Part shown: piece by piece, positions 25,521 to 39,200 of the stretch
Position numbering within the stretch: the first letter of the stretch is position 1
Layout of the letters: the number at the start of each line of letters is the position of its first letter
DNA from: Glossina fuscipes
Taxonomy: Eukaryota > Arthropoda > Insecta > Diptera > Glossinidae
NCBI RefSeq assembly: GCF_014805625.2
Contig: NW_023998426.1
Span: forward strand, 2,924,410-2,988,409
Length of the DNA: 64,000 nt
Reading direction: 5' to 3'
Made by a program: the position numbers and the translations under genes
The notes under the pieces: generated by a model
Databases searched by the model: none
What the model was told of the DNA's origin: nothing
The model's input: the letters and a program-made list of their open reading frames with translations, nothing else

Positions 25521-26739
25521 CCGGGAAGATAGGAATATGTATAGCTACCGAGGAAGATTATTTTCATTGAAGGACTTCTTACAGTTCACTGCTTTTCTTT
25601 TTTGAAGATAGCACCTGTAGAGATTTATTTATAGATCTAAGGTGGTCTACTGAATACACATCAAGTTTAATATCAATTCGAAATTTTGGTATCTTTTCAG
25701 TTTATTTTACTCATTATCTTAACTCCCTTCACTTCTTGACTTATCTTTTTTTTAGCTTAATTTTTGACTTACCCATCGCGGGCCAAGCTTGATTTTATGA
25801 ATCTATTAAAGTCCACATGTGGCAAATTTTAGTTGTTTTATCTATAACTGAGTTCTAAAGATGGAAACCTGCGTACATACAAGATGCAAACAAAATGGAT
25901 GAGATGCGGGAGGAGAAGAGGACCGTGCTTCATACAATTCAGAACTTAATGTTGGACAAGAACGTACATGTGCTATGAATTCTCTGATGCGTATCGTCAC
26001 TAGGTGCTATAAACTAAACAAAAATGCAAGTGAAAAAATTAGGATCGGTCAAGCCCGACCGTTCAACACTCTACACTGGCTCGTCTGATAAAATTATGCA
26101 TTCATTTTCGCTATGACACAACGAAAATTATACCTTGCCCCCAAGTAAAGGCAAGAAAGGTGTGTGTGTGTGCTGCAAATTTAGTTTCTTTTCAAAAATT
26201 TTATTAGTTTTCACCTATTTTTTTTCATAAAATACTAAAAATTAAAATTTATGACCGCATAATGCATAGCACATGAAACTCTCCATATGTTGTGGTCTTC
26301 AAAGAACTCACTAGAAGACTCACTTAAAGTTATCAAATTGCAATTGTTGACCCAATTTTTATCATAAAATCTTAAAAATTATGTCTTTTCGTCATAAAAA
26401 AACATTATATTTCGGGTTTCATTAAAACCCTCTGAAAAATTCTAGACTTACCCGATTCAAATTTGAAATAATTCATTCTTATCCCAAAATTACTATCATG
26501 GAGCAATTTTCACTACAAAGTATTGAAAATAGGAAAGCTTTAAGGAAGATGCAAAGTTTTAGTCTTCGTACGAACGGTTACATGGAAGGGAGTTCAGAAA
26601 GTGGATCCACCCGATCAGTGTTTTGTACAGCAATTTAGTATATCAAAATACTATTAATCGGCGATTTTTGGCAGGGATTAGTGAAAATTGTAATTATTTT
26701 CATATAACAAACGTGTCAATATTAGTCGTTGTACGGAGA

Positions 26740-26960
26740 GCGGCCGCAAAAATGAGCCGATTCAATCAATTTTTAATAGGGTTCATTCTTGGTCCAAAAC
26801 ACGCCAGTCTGCCAAAAACAAAATGGACAGGCGGACAGACAAGCTTAAATCAGTTCCGAAGATAAGTGCGCAAAAGGTGGGACTATCTTAAGCCTTTTTG
26901 GGTGTTATATATCTCTGAACAAATTTAATATACTTTGCCTCTGTCTCAAAAGTTCTATAG
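26740..26960 (+). repeat. dispersed repeat A, copy 4
   Basis: 'aaatggacaggcggacagac' then 'aagcttaaatcagttccgaa', 'gcctttttgggtgttatata' and 'tctgaacaaatttaatatac' match copies 1-3. The 80-aa frame over 26623-26865 is inside this repeat and is not a gene. Confidence 0.65.
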
Positions 26961-27411
26961 AGTATAATTAGTACACATTTCGCCTCTTGTAATGGTTATA
27001 ACAAAAAGGCAAAAATTTTAATTATGTTCAAATGATTAATAAACAAAACAGAAATTTTTAAACAATTACTGATAATTTCGCTTTAATAAAATTCAAGCGA
27101 GCCATTAGAATAATAATTGTTGTTGTTGCGAAATATATAAAAATTGTAGAAAGAAATCTCATAAATATTTTTAACCGCTAAAAATTAAAGCTAATGTTAC
27201 TTTTAGGTAAATTATGAAATTATAATCATGCGGTGATTTGCTTCTACACCTTAACAGAAGAAAGGCGTTACATTCGGCAAGGGTCGAATCTGTTACTACT
27301 CGCAAGATCTTCCATTATCTTTAGCTCTTAACCAATCTCAGCAAAATTAAACCATAATGATGAAGCGTGGCAAGCATTCAAATGTTGTTCGGTATAAGCA
27401 GTAAAGTACTA

Positions 27412-27529
27412 TCTACCGCATTAGAATTCGAACCAGACTCTTCTGCTATACCACACGTGTAACACAGAAGAGTACCATTTATGGGTTTAATCTACCGCAT
27501 TAGAATTCGAACCAGACTCTTCTGCTATA
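27412..27529 (+). repeat. 39-bp direct repeat with SINE-like B box
   Basis: The same 39 bases, beginning 'tctaccgcattagaattcga', occur at 27412-27450 and 27491-27529 without a mismatch that I can see. Each contains the reverse complement of a tRNA B box (attcgaacc), as in the SINE heads, so the pair probably derives from a duplicated SINE head. Confidence 0.75.
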
Positions 27530-27539
27530 CTACACCTGT

Positions 27540-30100
27540 ATATCATACACAAACATACATACATATTTACACCAAAAGTGACGCTCAACGTGGAGTCATC
27601 TCATCGCAATTTGGATTAACATTCTATCTGGTAACGCAAAACCTTTGAGGTATCGTCTCATATCTACTTTATCGTTCGGAATCTCTGTTTGTGAAGATAT
27701 ATGTTGACGTGTTCGCACCAGGAACTTTCAGAATCATCTATGCCACAAATGTTTGTTGTTTATTTTTATTTTCGGAGGTAGACCCAAAAGCGTGAGAAAT
27801 GAATAAACACAGGTTGAAATTGTCGACGGTTGGCATGTAGTTATTGTCAAACTACTGCTTACTTCCTCAGTTTATTGTACTTTTTTATTCAGTGTATTGC
27901 TGAATCTAAACTTTTTCTTTGTGATAAGACAGCATCGGTTTTTCTAAGTCACTATGGGTTCTTCATGTGAAAGTATTATCTGTAGACTTCACATTACAAC
28001 AACATGTCACTCAATAAGTTCGTAGGATATCGTAAATGCTCATATAATTTTTTGATAATGACAATCGTCAAAGAAGACTGACTTCATGACCTTTCGATCA
28101 TCAGCTTATATGTTACAATTGCTTTAGTGACACTACAAACAAAATTCCGATCGTTCCATGATTTCACAAAAACGAAAGTCGCGCTAAATTATCCCTCCGT
28201 AGTCCGAAAAATAGGGAAAATGATTACCTAGTGATCGCTAATACTTTTAATAAAAAATCTTATTTTACCACTTTTTTGAAATGCGGACTTTTTTCATAGA
28301 AAAAAAATAAATATATAAGCCGATAGTTCCTTATTCCCCCACCTAATACTTCAAGTCATATTTTGCTGCGAATAGGCAGCACTCTATAGGCAGTACTTTT
28401 AAGTAAATCTACTGAACATTTCTCGCTTTAGCTGATTTTCGAATTTAAGCCCGGAAAGCCTTTGAAACAGAAATTTTCTACACGACTACAATTTTCACTC
28501 GAAAAAGTCTACAATTTTGAAATCATAATTTAAGAAACAGAAAGGCTTAATAAATTCTTTGATTGACCTATGCTAGTTGCAAGTTGACTTCAGATCAGAG
28601 ATCAAGTTGGAAAAAGGTTTTGGTTTCTTAATAGTAAGTTCATCAAAGGGATGGGTAATGACTATACAGAGGTATCTGTACCGTTATTTTTTTTCTTTCT
28701 AAGATTTCCTAGCAAATATTTAACATAACTGATATACTTGCTACGATGGGTATAATAAGACGGGGTTATTGACTGACTTGAACGAAAAGTGTTTAGTATT
28801 CAGTAAATTAAAGAGAATTCATGAAAATCATGATCATCCACGAGAAATTATGTATTCGAAATAAAGAAGCCACTGGAGCATTTCTATTCCAGTTGTTTCG
28901 TTTTTAAATGAACAAAAGCAAAAATATTCCAAGTTCATTAAAAGGTTTGTAACCGAGTTTGATTTAAATTTAATCTCGCTAATGAAATAAATTTTTAGTT
29001 CTGTTACTGAATCGATTGAAAGTAACTAAGTATTTGTACACTGACCTTTCGATGGACTCACGAGCAGTCGTACCGTTATCGATGTGATAGCCTCTCATGA
29101 CTTCATAACTTGTATGATTTGTATCACATTTTGGCGCTGTTTTCGCCTATTCAGAGAAAGCTATTCCTATACAAACCACAGCCCACGATGTATCCTAATT
29201 AAATTTTATACGAGATATGTTCAAAAAAAAAAAACCTGACTTTTTATTTTTCCCGGAAAATATTCATTTATTGATCAAGAATGATAGATTCATATATGTT
29301 GGGAACATACGATATCTAAAAAGTCCGTACTTTTTTCTGAACACGCCTAGTATACCGTTATTGTTTAATGTATTATTAGAAAATATATCAAATTCATTCA
29401 AGATGGGTTATAATAAAAATATATATGTCCATATAAAGAAGTAATATTTTCTTGAGACGTAAAGTTAGTTGTCAATGAGCGAATCGAAAATGTCATCAAT
29501 CAAAAGAAAAGGTAGAACAATGCAGTACATATGCACATATATATATATATATATATGTATACATGTATGTATATATACGCATTGCTGGGTTAAGAGTGTA
29601 TATATATAGTTTGCTAGATTTCTAACGCCTATTTATAAAAGGGATGGCAACAATTATGGTACCTTACACCTTCGTAGAAAGCGTGAGAGTTTCAAGCAGA
29701 GATCTTTTCACTTTGCTTAAGCGCTTATGCTTCAGTACTTTGCAGCTGTAACTTGGATTTGTTTAAAGTAAATACACTTTAAACATAAGCAATTGAGCGT
29801 ATCTGAGATTCGCCATGAGACGAGTAAAATTTTCTTACTTGTGTTTTTAATCATAAATCTCTTCTCCTCCTTCCTATAATTCTCTTTATTATGTTTGCGT
29901 TTCATTTATTTATTTACATTTTGTATTCTGCGCAAAGCAGTGAAATTTTTTTTTTGTAATTATTTATAATATTTAAAAAATTAGTTTTTTTTTTTTCTTC
30001 TTTTTGTTTTTTTTTTTCTTCTTTTTGTTCAAGAGTAACTTTGAAGTTCTTTTCTTTATTCTAAAATCATTCTTATTTCAGCGTTCAGTGACAGAACTGC
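27540..30100. other. intergenic upstream of the PAN gene
   Basis: No supported gene. There is an (AT)n run at 29537-29577 and poly-T tracts at 29946-30018. The tract ending in 'ttcttatttcag' near 30080 is a possible 3' splice site of a 5' UTR exon of the next gene. Confidence 0.45.
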
Positions 30101-30172
30101 CCGCAACGAAATGTGAAATTTTGATAATTGGTTTTTGTAAAAAAAAAAAAATAAAAAAAAGTGCCGGAAAAA

Positions 30173-30287
30173 ATGTTTCATTGTAAATATCTTTTAAAAA
30201 CTCTTTGGATTTCCTTAGTATGGTTTAATATTACATCATGGACTAATGCTTTATCGGTGGATAATCAATTGGTATCGGCTAGAAATG
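30173..30287 (+). CDS. PAN gene, exon 1 (signal peptide)
   Basis: ATG at 30173 in the context 'ggaaaaaATG'. It encodes 38 residues and one extra base (phase 1), ending at a strong donor, 'G|gtaagtgag'. The short basic N-terminus 'MFHCKYLLK' followed by a hydrophobic core is a normal eukaryotic signal peptide. The in-frame stop 'TAA' shortly upstream (within the A-rich leader) supports this ATG. Confidence 0.75.
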
Positions 30288-33200
30288 GTAAGTGAGTGTA
30301 TATGTTTTAAGATTTCCATCAAAAAAAAATAAAAAAAATAAAAAAAACATAAAAAAGAGTTTGGTTTTCTCTAAACGTATTTCAATAAAACTAAAAATAA
30401 TTACTTTCGGCTTAAACCGAATTTTCAGCACCACCACGCGTTAATGCAAAACTTGGAAATGGAAAATTTTTACGTGACACTTGGTCGAACGGACCGTAGG
30501 GTAGATTTAGTTCAACTTTTAAACCGCTACAGATTTTAACGTTTAAGTTAAATGGTTTTTCTATTATCGTGAAGTTTCCTTTTAAGGGGAAATGCTCTTT
30601 AGCGTTAGCTTTACCTTTAGCTTTAAATAATTCCTGAATTGTTGGTTGGTTGGTTGGTTTTCGAAACAAAAAATTTGTCGATTTAACTTCGGCATTATCA
30701 TACGACACAATGATGGACCAATAAACTGACAAGCGGAGAAAAAGCTTTATCTCCACTGAGAATCTTACGCTGATGCTTATCGCCGGTTATTGGAAATCGA
30801 AGCATAAATCTAACATATTTCCATCCTTTCAGTAAATATAACATAAAATCGGAACAATAAAAATAACAAAAAAAAAAAAGTTAACAAAAATTTATAAATT
30901 TTTATACTAATGTTTTCATGCACTAAACTGCTACCACAAATGTTGCGATTGTGTGTTGTTGTTATTTCTGGTGCATGACGAAAAGAAAGAATAGCAAACT
31001 AATACGCTATAGTTGGCCAACAGCGAATTTTCAAAGACGGCCAAAAAAAAAAAAATTATGAAAACAAAATCGCGCATAATAATAGCGCAAGTGCGTAAAA
31101 TGCAGTATTTTCAACCTCTCAGAAGGCCATTTCTAATGGTAGACTGATCGAAACAATTTGTTTGGATTAGCTGTAGTTCACTAATAGCTCTTGTTTCAAA
31201 TTTTTATTCATCTAGTGAATGCTAGACACCTTTGCATAACGTGCCCCATACACGGGTGCCACATTTATGCAACGGAATGATAAATTATATTAATAAAGTC
31301 GAAAGGTCAGACGGTCGGACGTTGTAATCGATAAACGCATGTGTCTGTCCGTCTGTGTAACGTCTGTTATAAACATTTTTCGGACCGCAAAAAGCAAGCT
31401 GCCGACTTCAAAGTTCTTCAAATTTGTCAAAGGAAACGCCTGTAGTACCCCATAAACTGAGGACACCTCTGCTGTTCCAAAGGAATAGGAAATTGTTTTC
31501 GTGCTCATTACTTAGGAAATACATCTTGTACAAAAATGGAAAAAAAGACCACACCTCCTCAAAATTATAATGCATTGAAATTTCATTTTTTCCCCAATAT
31601 GCTTAGAAGGCGCAGAAACAAACTTCAAGAGCCCCATAAAGTATATAAATTCAGAAACAGCTTCAAATTAAGACTGTCCGCCAGTCCGTCTCTGGTAAAC
31701 ATTCTCCCATTTCGACAAATAGACAAAAGAATTTGAAAGTGACCTAAATTTTTCAAAGGACACGCCTACAACGCCCTAGCGCCTATAAGCCAGAAGCTTT
31801 TATTTTCAAAATACAATAAATCAGAACTTGGCGCTCTCCTTACTACAGAGCGTGAAAATTTAGTTCCTTGCCTTTGTTAGGATAAGGATGATGGGTATAA
31901 AAGATTCGGTCGCGATCGAACTTTTTACTTGGGTTGTTTTACTCAATCCACAAGTTGCAATTTTTGACATGTTCTGATGAAATGTAGTGCACCGGCATAT
32001 TTTGAACCAAGGACGAACGCTTTCGAAAATGGTTAAGGTCGGAAAATTTTTCCGTTAATTTTTCCGATATTAACTGAAATAGCGTAAGGTATTTAATGGT
32101 GAGCTCCCTTATAGCGATTTTATTTGTTTATGAATTAAAAATCAATTTAGACAGGTTTGTCTATTCTACTGTCTTTGATTGGAAATCCATAATATCAGTC
32201 CTTCTAATCCTCGTCACAAAAACAAAGTGATATTTTCCTCTTTTTCTTAAAATACGGCTTTAAAAGCAAGTTTTTACTTAAGAGCTTCATGTCGCATCTT
32301 TGTTATTCCCGTGTCAAGTGAAAAAATTACTTAAATCGGATCAAAAGTTGTTTCGAAAGATAGATCTCCTATTCAACATAAATTTGTTATGAGCATTATT
32401 TTTATCACCTTTATAATTTATTTACTCCAAAAAAATCAATTCCCAGGCTGAACAGCAAATAGGATGAGTACTAGCAAGTACGACTACCGGCTCCTCTGTT
32501 TTTAAAAGGTAGACCAGATGATTTGTTAGTACCAAGTTTTCCTGGTACTTTCAAAAAGCTTAAAAGTAATATTTGATATCTTTACGGCATACGGTGTAAA
32601 TAATATGAAAAATGGAGTAGACCGTCCTATAAAACGGTAGATACCTTCTGTATTATATAAATCTATGTAGTACGAGTCATTTAACCCGAATCGATTAACC
32701 CATTAAAATAACTTTCTTCAGTAATCAGGTTTAAACACTACATGATGACAATAACTTTTTTTTTAATAAATGTTTTTCTTTCACAAGAAATATATAAAAG
32801 TTTATCGATACATATTTTCCAACTTTTCTATCTTTGTGGAATTAATCGTTTTGGCAAATGAGTGATAAAATCGCAAAACCTGCCTCGTTCTCTTGCCGCA
32901 TTATACGATCCTCTTGTAATATGTCATACGAACACAATCACAACTTTTCCGCGATGTGTGAGCCCATGTTATAGGGAATTGTACTGTATAGATATATATG
33001 GAGGGTCTGCGTCTTCTCCACATTTTGCAATCACACATCGTATACGAGCTTGTTGTTGATTATTGTAACCCCCTTCTTTCCACGAATTAAGAGCTAATCC
33101 TCTCTTTAAAGAGGGATCATATAACCAAATTGCTTATTACATATATATATATAAGTTTAATTAAAAACACATACGCACGGGCCAAGTTCGAAATCGCACG

Positions 33201-36200
33201 TGATATAAAGTTATATAGTACTGTTATCATAAACTTACAGTTTATGGCTCTAATCAGTCCATCAATACAGGGTCAATGGAGGATTGAATTTGCAACCATT
33301 ACTAATTTGCTTAAAGCGTTATATTTGCTTCCTTTCACTCCGAAATATATCGCTTTAATACCACTCCGATTTTGTAGGCATAACACACGGTCGGTTGGAA
33401 AAAAATGAGTTAAGATGTGTGTGTTGGAAAAACATAACTGAAGGTGACTGAGGGGATTTTGTTGCCAATTAACCTTTTGGTTGTCATATATTGTGGCCTA
33501 AAATGTGTATGTAGGAGAAAAACTAAATATCGCCGATATCCGGCGGATCCGCAAACGCATTTACCATAGCTAGGACACTAAATCAAATCACAGTTATTAT
33601 CAGTATTTCATAAATTTGTTTTGATTCGATTATTTATTACATAATCCTTCTTAGTTATGCTCACTATGAATGACTCTGAACAATTTACGTGGCCGCCTAT
33701 CTAAGCAAGTGTATCTTGACCCTGCCCGATGGTACACGCAGTTATATAATGCGTCACCTATCATGGGTTAGTCACCGAATTTCCAAAACGGTAACACAAT
33801 AAAGGGCAGCCATCATCTCTCTTCTCTTTTACTTCTTCTTTTCAAGTTGACTCATACTTTTAGCTACTGCTCCCCTTCGGATCAAATACTCACGTTTTGC
33901 AATTTCACAGCCGGATAGTTTAAGTATTGAGTTTAGGTAACACGAAGACCTTCGCGATGTGTTCCGTACCGGACCGTTTCGAAATATCAGATCAATATAT
34001 AACAATAAGGCTTATATTCTATCTCTAGTGTCGACACAATAGACGTTAAGCTGACATGCACGCCAGTCCAGCTATATCTTTTATTATTCCCAGATCTCCA
34101 TAATAGTCCAACCATAAAAAAGAGGACAATTCTTCTTCTAGATCCACCAACTTTCTCTATAATGAAAGCGCATGCGAACTACGAGCTGCTTATCAAATGC
34201 TTGTAACTCCTAGGTTTGATTGCTTAAATTTTTATCAAAAAGAATAATGAGACATGTTTATTGAACTTTATCCATCTGTCCGTCCGTCCGTCTGTTGTAA
34301 TAGAGCTATAAAGGCCTAATTTAATATCAAAGTATTCTCTTCATTTTCGCCAAACAAAGTTAAAATACCAGGCTGTGATTATGATTATTTCAAACAAATA
34401 AATGACACCGCAATGAATGACGAATGGCCTAATATTTTACTCTGTTTTATGTTTTCACACGCTCTCATAATTTATGTAAATTTGAAACAATAGTAACATA
34501 AAAAAGGGGATTTGAATTTGTGGAAATTCAACTTTTACAAGGTCATTTTTTTGAATATGAATAATAATTTTTGGCTCACATAGAATAATTATTCTTCCAT
34601 CTATTCGCTTATTATCCATTGATGAGCAAACTTATAATGAAATCCAGAAGTAAAGGTCATAATCACTCAAGTAGAAGAAGAATTGAATGACGCGTTATTG
34701 AGACGGGAAATAGCCGCTATTTCTGTTTGGAATTTCACTGCGAAAGCTGTCCATTCATTTCAAGCAACATTGTTGCTTTTTGCACTCGGTGTCGTAAATG
34801 CATCTTACATAAGTATTTCTGGTATTTAATGTAAATCAATCACTTTGACACATTCTGCAGTAACATATCAAATTGTTTTCTTTTTCTTTTTTTTTTTTTT
34901 GTTTGCATTTTACTTTCAGATTGTTTCGAGCGTGTCGCTTTGGAGGCAATGTTACCGTTCGAAAAAGCATTTCGTACCGAAGACATTAATTCATTAAGAG
35001 TATGTAAAGAGAGATGCATTCAAGCAGGTGATAAATGCCAATCTATAGCATTTGGGTAAGTAATCATTTATAAATAGATAGATAGGTGGGTGGAAGAATC
35101 AATTAATTTACTTGTAGAGTACATCGTCGTGGTAACGGTACTTGTCAGCTATCTGAAGAATTATTCGGAACTAATAGTGATTTTGGGAACGGTGATGGTG
35201 CCAGACCAAGTGGCGTTATCTTCGATCCCGATTTCGATTTATATGCGCGCAAAACAAATTGTTTTGACTTTAATGACAATACCATCGTAGATCAGGAGCG
35301 TCAAGATGTGAGCGACGACTCAAAGACAAGTTTGGTGCCTACAACGTCACCCGTATTTCCCGCCAAACATGAACCTGAAAGTACTTCAGTGTTACTAGTA
35401 AATCCCACGCCTAGTATAACTACTCTCACGACCGCTGAAGTCGCGCCTGAGTATCCCATACCTACAGCAGCGGGTTTCGAAGATAATAGGCCTGACACCT
35501 TTGCAACAACATCATCAGCATCAGCATCTAACAATGGCGATCATTTGCACTTCTCTAACGACATGTATCCATTATATAAATATCCAATGCTTTATGAGCC
35601 AAATTATCCAGCTCCTAACGGAGAAACATATACACCAGGTGTTTATGCTGCCAATGCCCCTGAAGTCGATATATACAATAGGCCTTCTGTTGCGATGGAC
35701 TTATCTCACGACAACATGACAATTATTCGTCCTCCACCAAAGCCAATGTTTGGTTCAGGTTATGGTAACGGCTTTGCCTATGGATACCCAGAATCTCATA
35801 ATGTACAGCCTACTTCAACAGCCATGATTAACGATCCAAACTATCGCAACCAATTTCAGCACCCAATGCCAACTTCAATGTATACGCCATTTAATAATAC
35901 TCCGCCTATGCTTTCTCAACCTCAACCTCCTTCTTATGGAGACAGACCACCACCACCACCACCACCGCCAACGTCACAAACCTCTCAACGGGGCCCTTAC
36001 CATACATCAGAATTTACTCACCCATCTGCAGAGCCGTCCCAAGGAGCTACGCCAACGCCTGCACCATCAACACACTCTGTAACTTCGTACGGCCATCCCA
36101 GCAACGGTCATCGCTATGACGAGCACTTTATGAGGAGAAACGATAGTAGCAGTATCGGTGATGATAAAAGGATTAACACCTATTTCAATCCAGAAGATTA

Positions 36201-39200
36201 TTTAAACGGCAGCAAGAAAAGTAAGTTTACCAAATTCTTACAAAATATTTCTTGGTTTTGCTAATAAAATACTTCAATTTTCAGGACCAACCCCTTTCTT
36301 ACACGATAATAGATATTTGGATTACAACTATAGCCCATTAACAGGTAAGAAGTAAAAATTAAGAGCTTTCATTACTGTCAACATAAGCTTCAGGTATCGT
36401 AAGATCAAAAGAATAGTTACGTAGTTCAAGAATTCCAAATTTCGATCTAGTAGGAAGCCATAAAGAAAGGGTCTCGGCTAAATCAATATTTTCGCCAAAC
36501 AAAATTGGATTGGAAGTCTACCTTGTTTCACTTGTGACTGTAGCAGCATCTGTACATTACGACCGGTCTGTTCCTCACTCTGTAGCAGCGAACTATTAGT
36601 CCGGATAATCTGTACCTCCCGATGTATCGTTAAACATTTTCGCTTTGGATATATTGTATTAAGCTAACAGGTTGACCTTAGTCATAAAGAAGTAATCCGC
36701 CAAATAGACCAAAAGTCTGCTCTAACATAAAGGAGTGAAGCCGGCGAAAAATCCTCTTCCACTCCGTTATTCGCGGTGTTTTATTGGCAAAATTCTCATT
36801 ACACTTAATATCGCTTTAGTAGATTTCGAGTTAAATCTAAGGCTTTCGTGTACCGCAACATTTTTGTTTTGTAATATGACCCATCCCTCTGTGGATATCC
36901 CTTTACGTGCATGTAATACGTTGTTGATCGGAAAGAAGTGGAGAGACAGGATGTAACGGCAGCCAGAATTTTTTTGATGCGACTACAGATCAATCGTAAA
37001 TTGATGAGTAGTCTGCCTAGTCCATGTTGCGAAGAAGGAAGTCGAAAGTTTATTGTCCTCTTCTTCAAGTTAAACGACTTGACTTAAACCTAGATGCCAA
37101 TTAAATATACTAAATGCCTTTATAAATGTATAATCAAAAAATAAACTAAAAAATCTCTTACGCATCTGAGACGCACTTTGATATATCCACACAAACCTTA
37201 CATAAGTACAGCATGATTCTCGCACTTTTTTAAGAAGTCTTTCGAGAGAAATATTCTTACGTAGGATTATTAAAAATTAACATCCTTGCCTTCCAAAGGG
37301 CATTCCTTACAAGCAACCGTTCGCTTTCAAATCGACTTTTGCTTGCCCCTCATAACTAGGGCAAATTATTATTATTGTCCCACTGGGACGTGTGGTGTTA
37401 AAATAAGCTTTTAGCATATAAAGCCCGTGCTTAACGTTTGCAGGTTATTTTTAAGCACTTAATCAGATCTGCAGACGCGAACGAAGAGCGGTCTGCCTAC
37501 ACTTCCTAGGTATCGTGCAAAGGTGGAGGAATGATTATCTTTGATTTTTCGTTGATGACTGATTCCAATAGGATAATCTAATATAAATTTCCATGCAAAT
37601 TATTCAAATCTGTATCACTGCTGCTCTCCAAGAACACGGCGTCGCGGTCTGTCAAGATCAGTTACCTAATCGATCATCCCACGCTCGCTTTATTCTCGAT
37701 TTCAGTGCAGCGATTACCGTACTTACATAACGGGAATATATATCAGTTAATCAGTTCAAAGAGCTTTTTAATCTTTTTGCAAGACACGATGTTACTTAGT
37801 CAGCTATTGTCAAACTGTGATTTTTTCGAGTGCACCCACTTCATCAACTTTATACGACTGCAACTGTAAGTTATCCTGTCGGAAAGTACGAAACGTATTT
37901 GCTGAAAGTTTTGGCAGCTTTCTCACGGTCAGCATTACTTTTCCTGCTTATGTTGAAGGGAACTGCTGCTGAGTTGTGAGAGTTGTTGAATAATGCTTTC
38001 CGATATCGGAAGCGTAAATGACGCATAAATGCAATGCTGGAGTATAATACGCATCTCCGTATAATAGCGTCTCGCAATCTAACTAAGAAAAAGTCATACT
38101 TAAAAAAGCTGTTGATATGAATAAATGCGAATTGGCGTAGGCTAAAATGTTGTTACGTGTGTTTAGTACCCAATAATAATAGTCAAGAAGCGAGAAATTC
38201 ATATCTTGTGAGAATGATGGGAAGAATATACAGCGTTGGTGATGTGTGTGTGGGAAATAATTTCACTATGATCTAAAAATCGTTGACAGGCATAACGAAA
38301 TCATTTCAATCCCATTCGTTCTCTGAGTATGAAATGTCGGTATAATCCTGACACCTATTTAAAAGCCTTATATTGATCTTAAATCTTGTTCTACATCTTA
38401 TCCTTACGGAAATAATACTCAAACGCAAAAGAAAAATGTGGTTAGGTGAGGTTTGTAGTGCAACAACCCGCAGAAATTTTTCTCGCTCGTCTGCACGGAC
38501 GAGCACTTATCATTTTCACCTTCATGCTTTTGCGTGCCATTTTCATTTGGTCTTTCAAATATCTTTTATTTTGAGTAACTTGGTGCCGTCGAAGGGCAGG
38601 TATACGAAATTGCACCTTCAGCGCTTGTAATAGCTAAGAATGAATACACATAAGTGATCCCATAGAGACTCATATCAATCAATTTAATTATATCTGTCTA
38701 TCTATCTATCCATCACATCTTGATCGTATACTTTATGAAATCTCTGATGCGTCACGGATAGAATGGCAAGATCAGTAATCCTCAACGATCGAAGAGATGA
38801 GCGTTAACGCTCTTTAAATCGAATATAATTTCTTCATTGTTTCAAATTTCAAAGTTAATCTTCATCCAGATAACAAACGATGTAGCTTTTCTTTGTAAGG
38901 TCAAAAAGCACAGTCAACCAACAAACTAACCAAGAAACCAACCAATTCAACTCAGGCGTTAATATATTCCACCTAACAACCGAATTAAAATTCTTGCGTA
39001 ATTAATTAAAAGCTTCTGTGTAGTTTATTGTTGTTGTATTATTATTTTGTTGATATTGTATGCAAATACATACACGTTGTAAATATTTTTCTTTAGTTTG
39101 ATGTTTAAAGTTTAAAATCAAGAACTTCTAACGGCCAAAGACGCTATTGTTTAAAAAAGACATGCATCCAACAATCTGCATACGTATATATATATATATT

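Larger units (their letters stand above)
30288..34919 (+). other. PAN gene intron 1 with repeat A/B copies
   Basis: 4.6-kb intron, GTAAGT to a long polypyrimidine tract ending 'tactttcag'. It contains a long repeat copy at 31300-32110 and a diverged SINE-like segment near 33690-33870. The 114-aa minus-strand frame at 30412-30756 has no recognisable domain, and I do not call it a gene. Confidence 0.65.

Noticed and set aside
26623..26865. 80-aa gene
   Set aside because: It lies in dispersed repeat A copy 4, whose other copies do not conserve the frame.
30412..30756. 114-aa minus-strand gene in intron 1 of the PAN gene
   Set aside because: No domain, no splice sites, no polyadenylation context that I could see, and composition like the intron.
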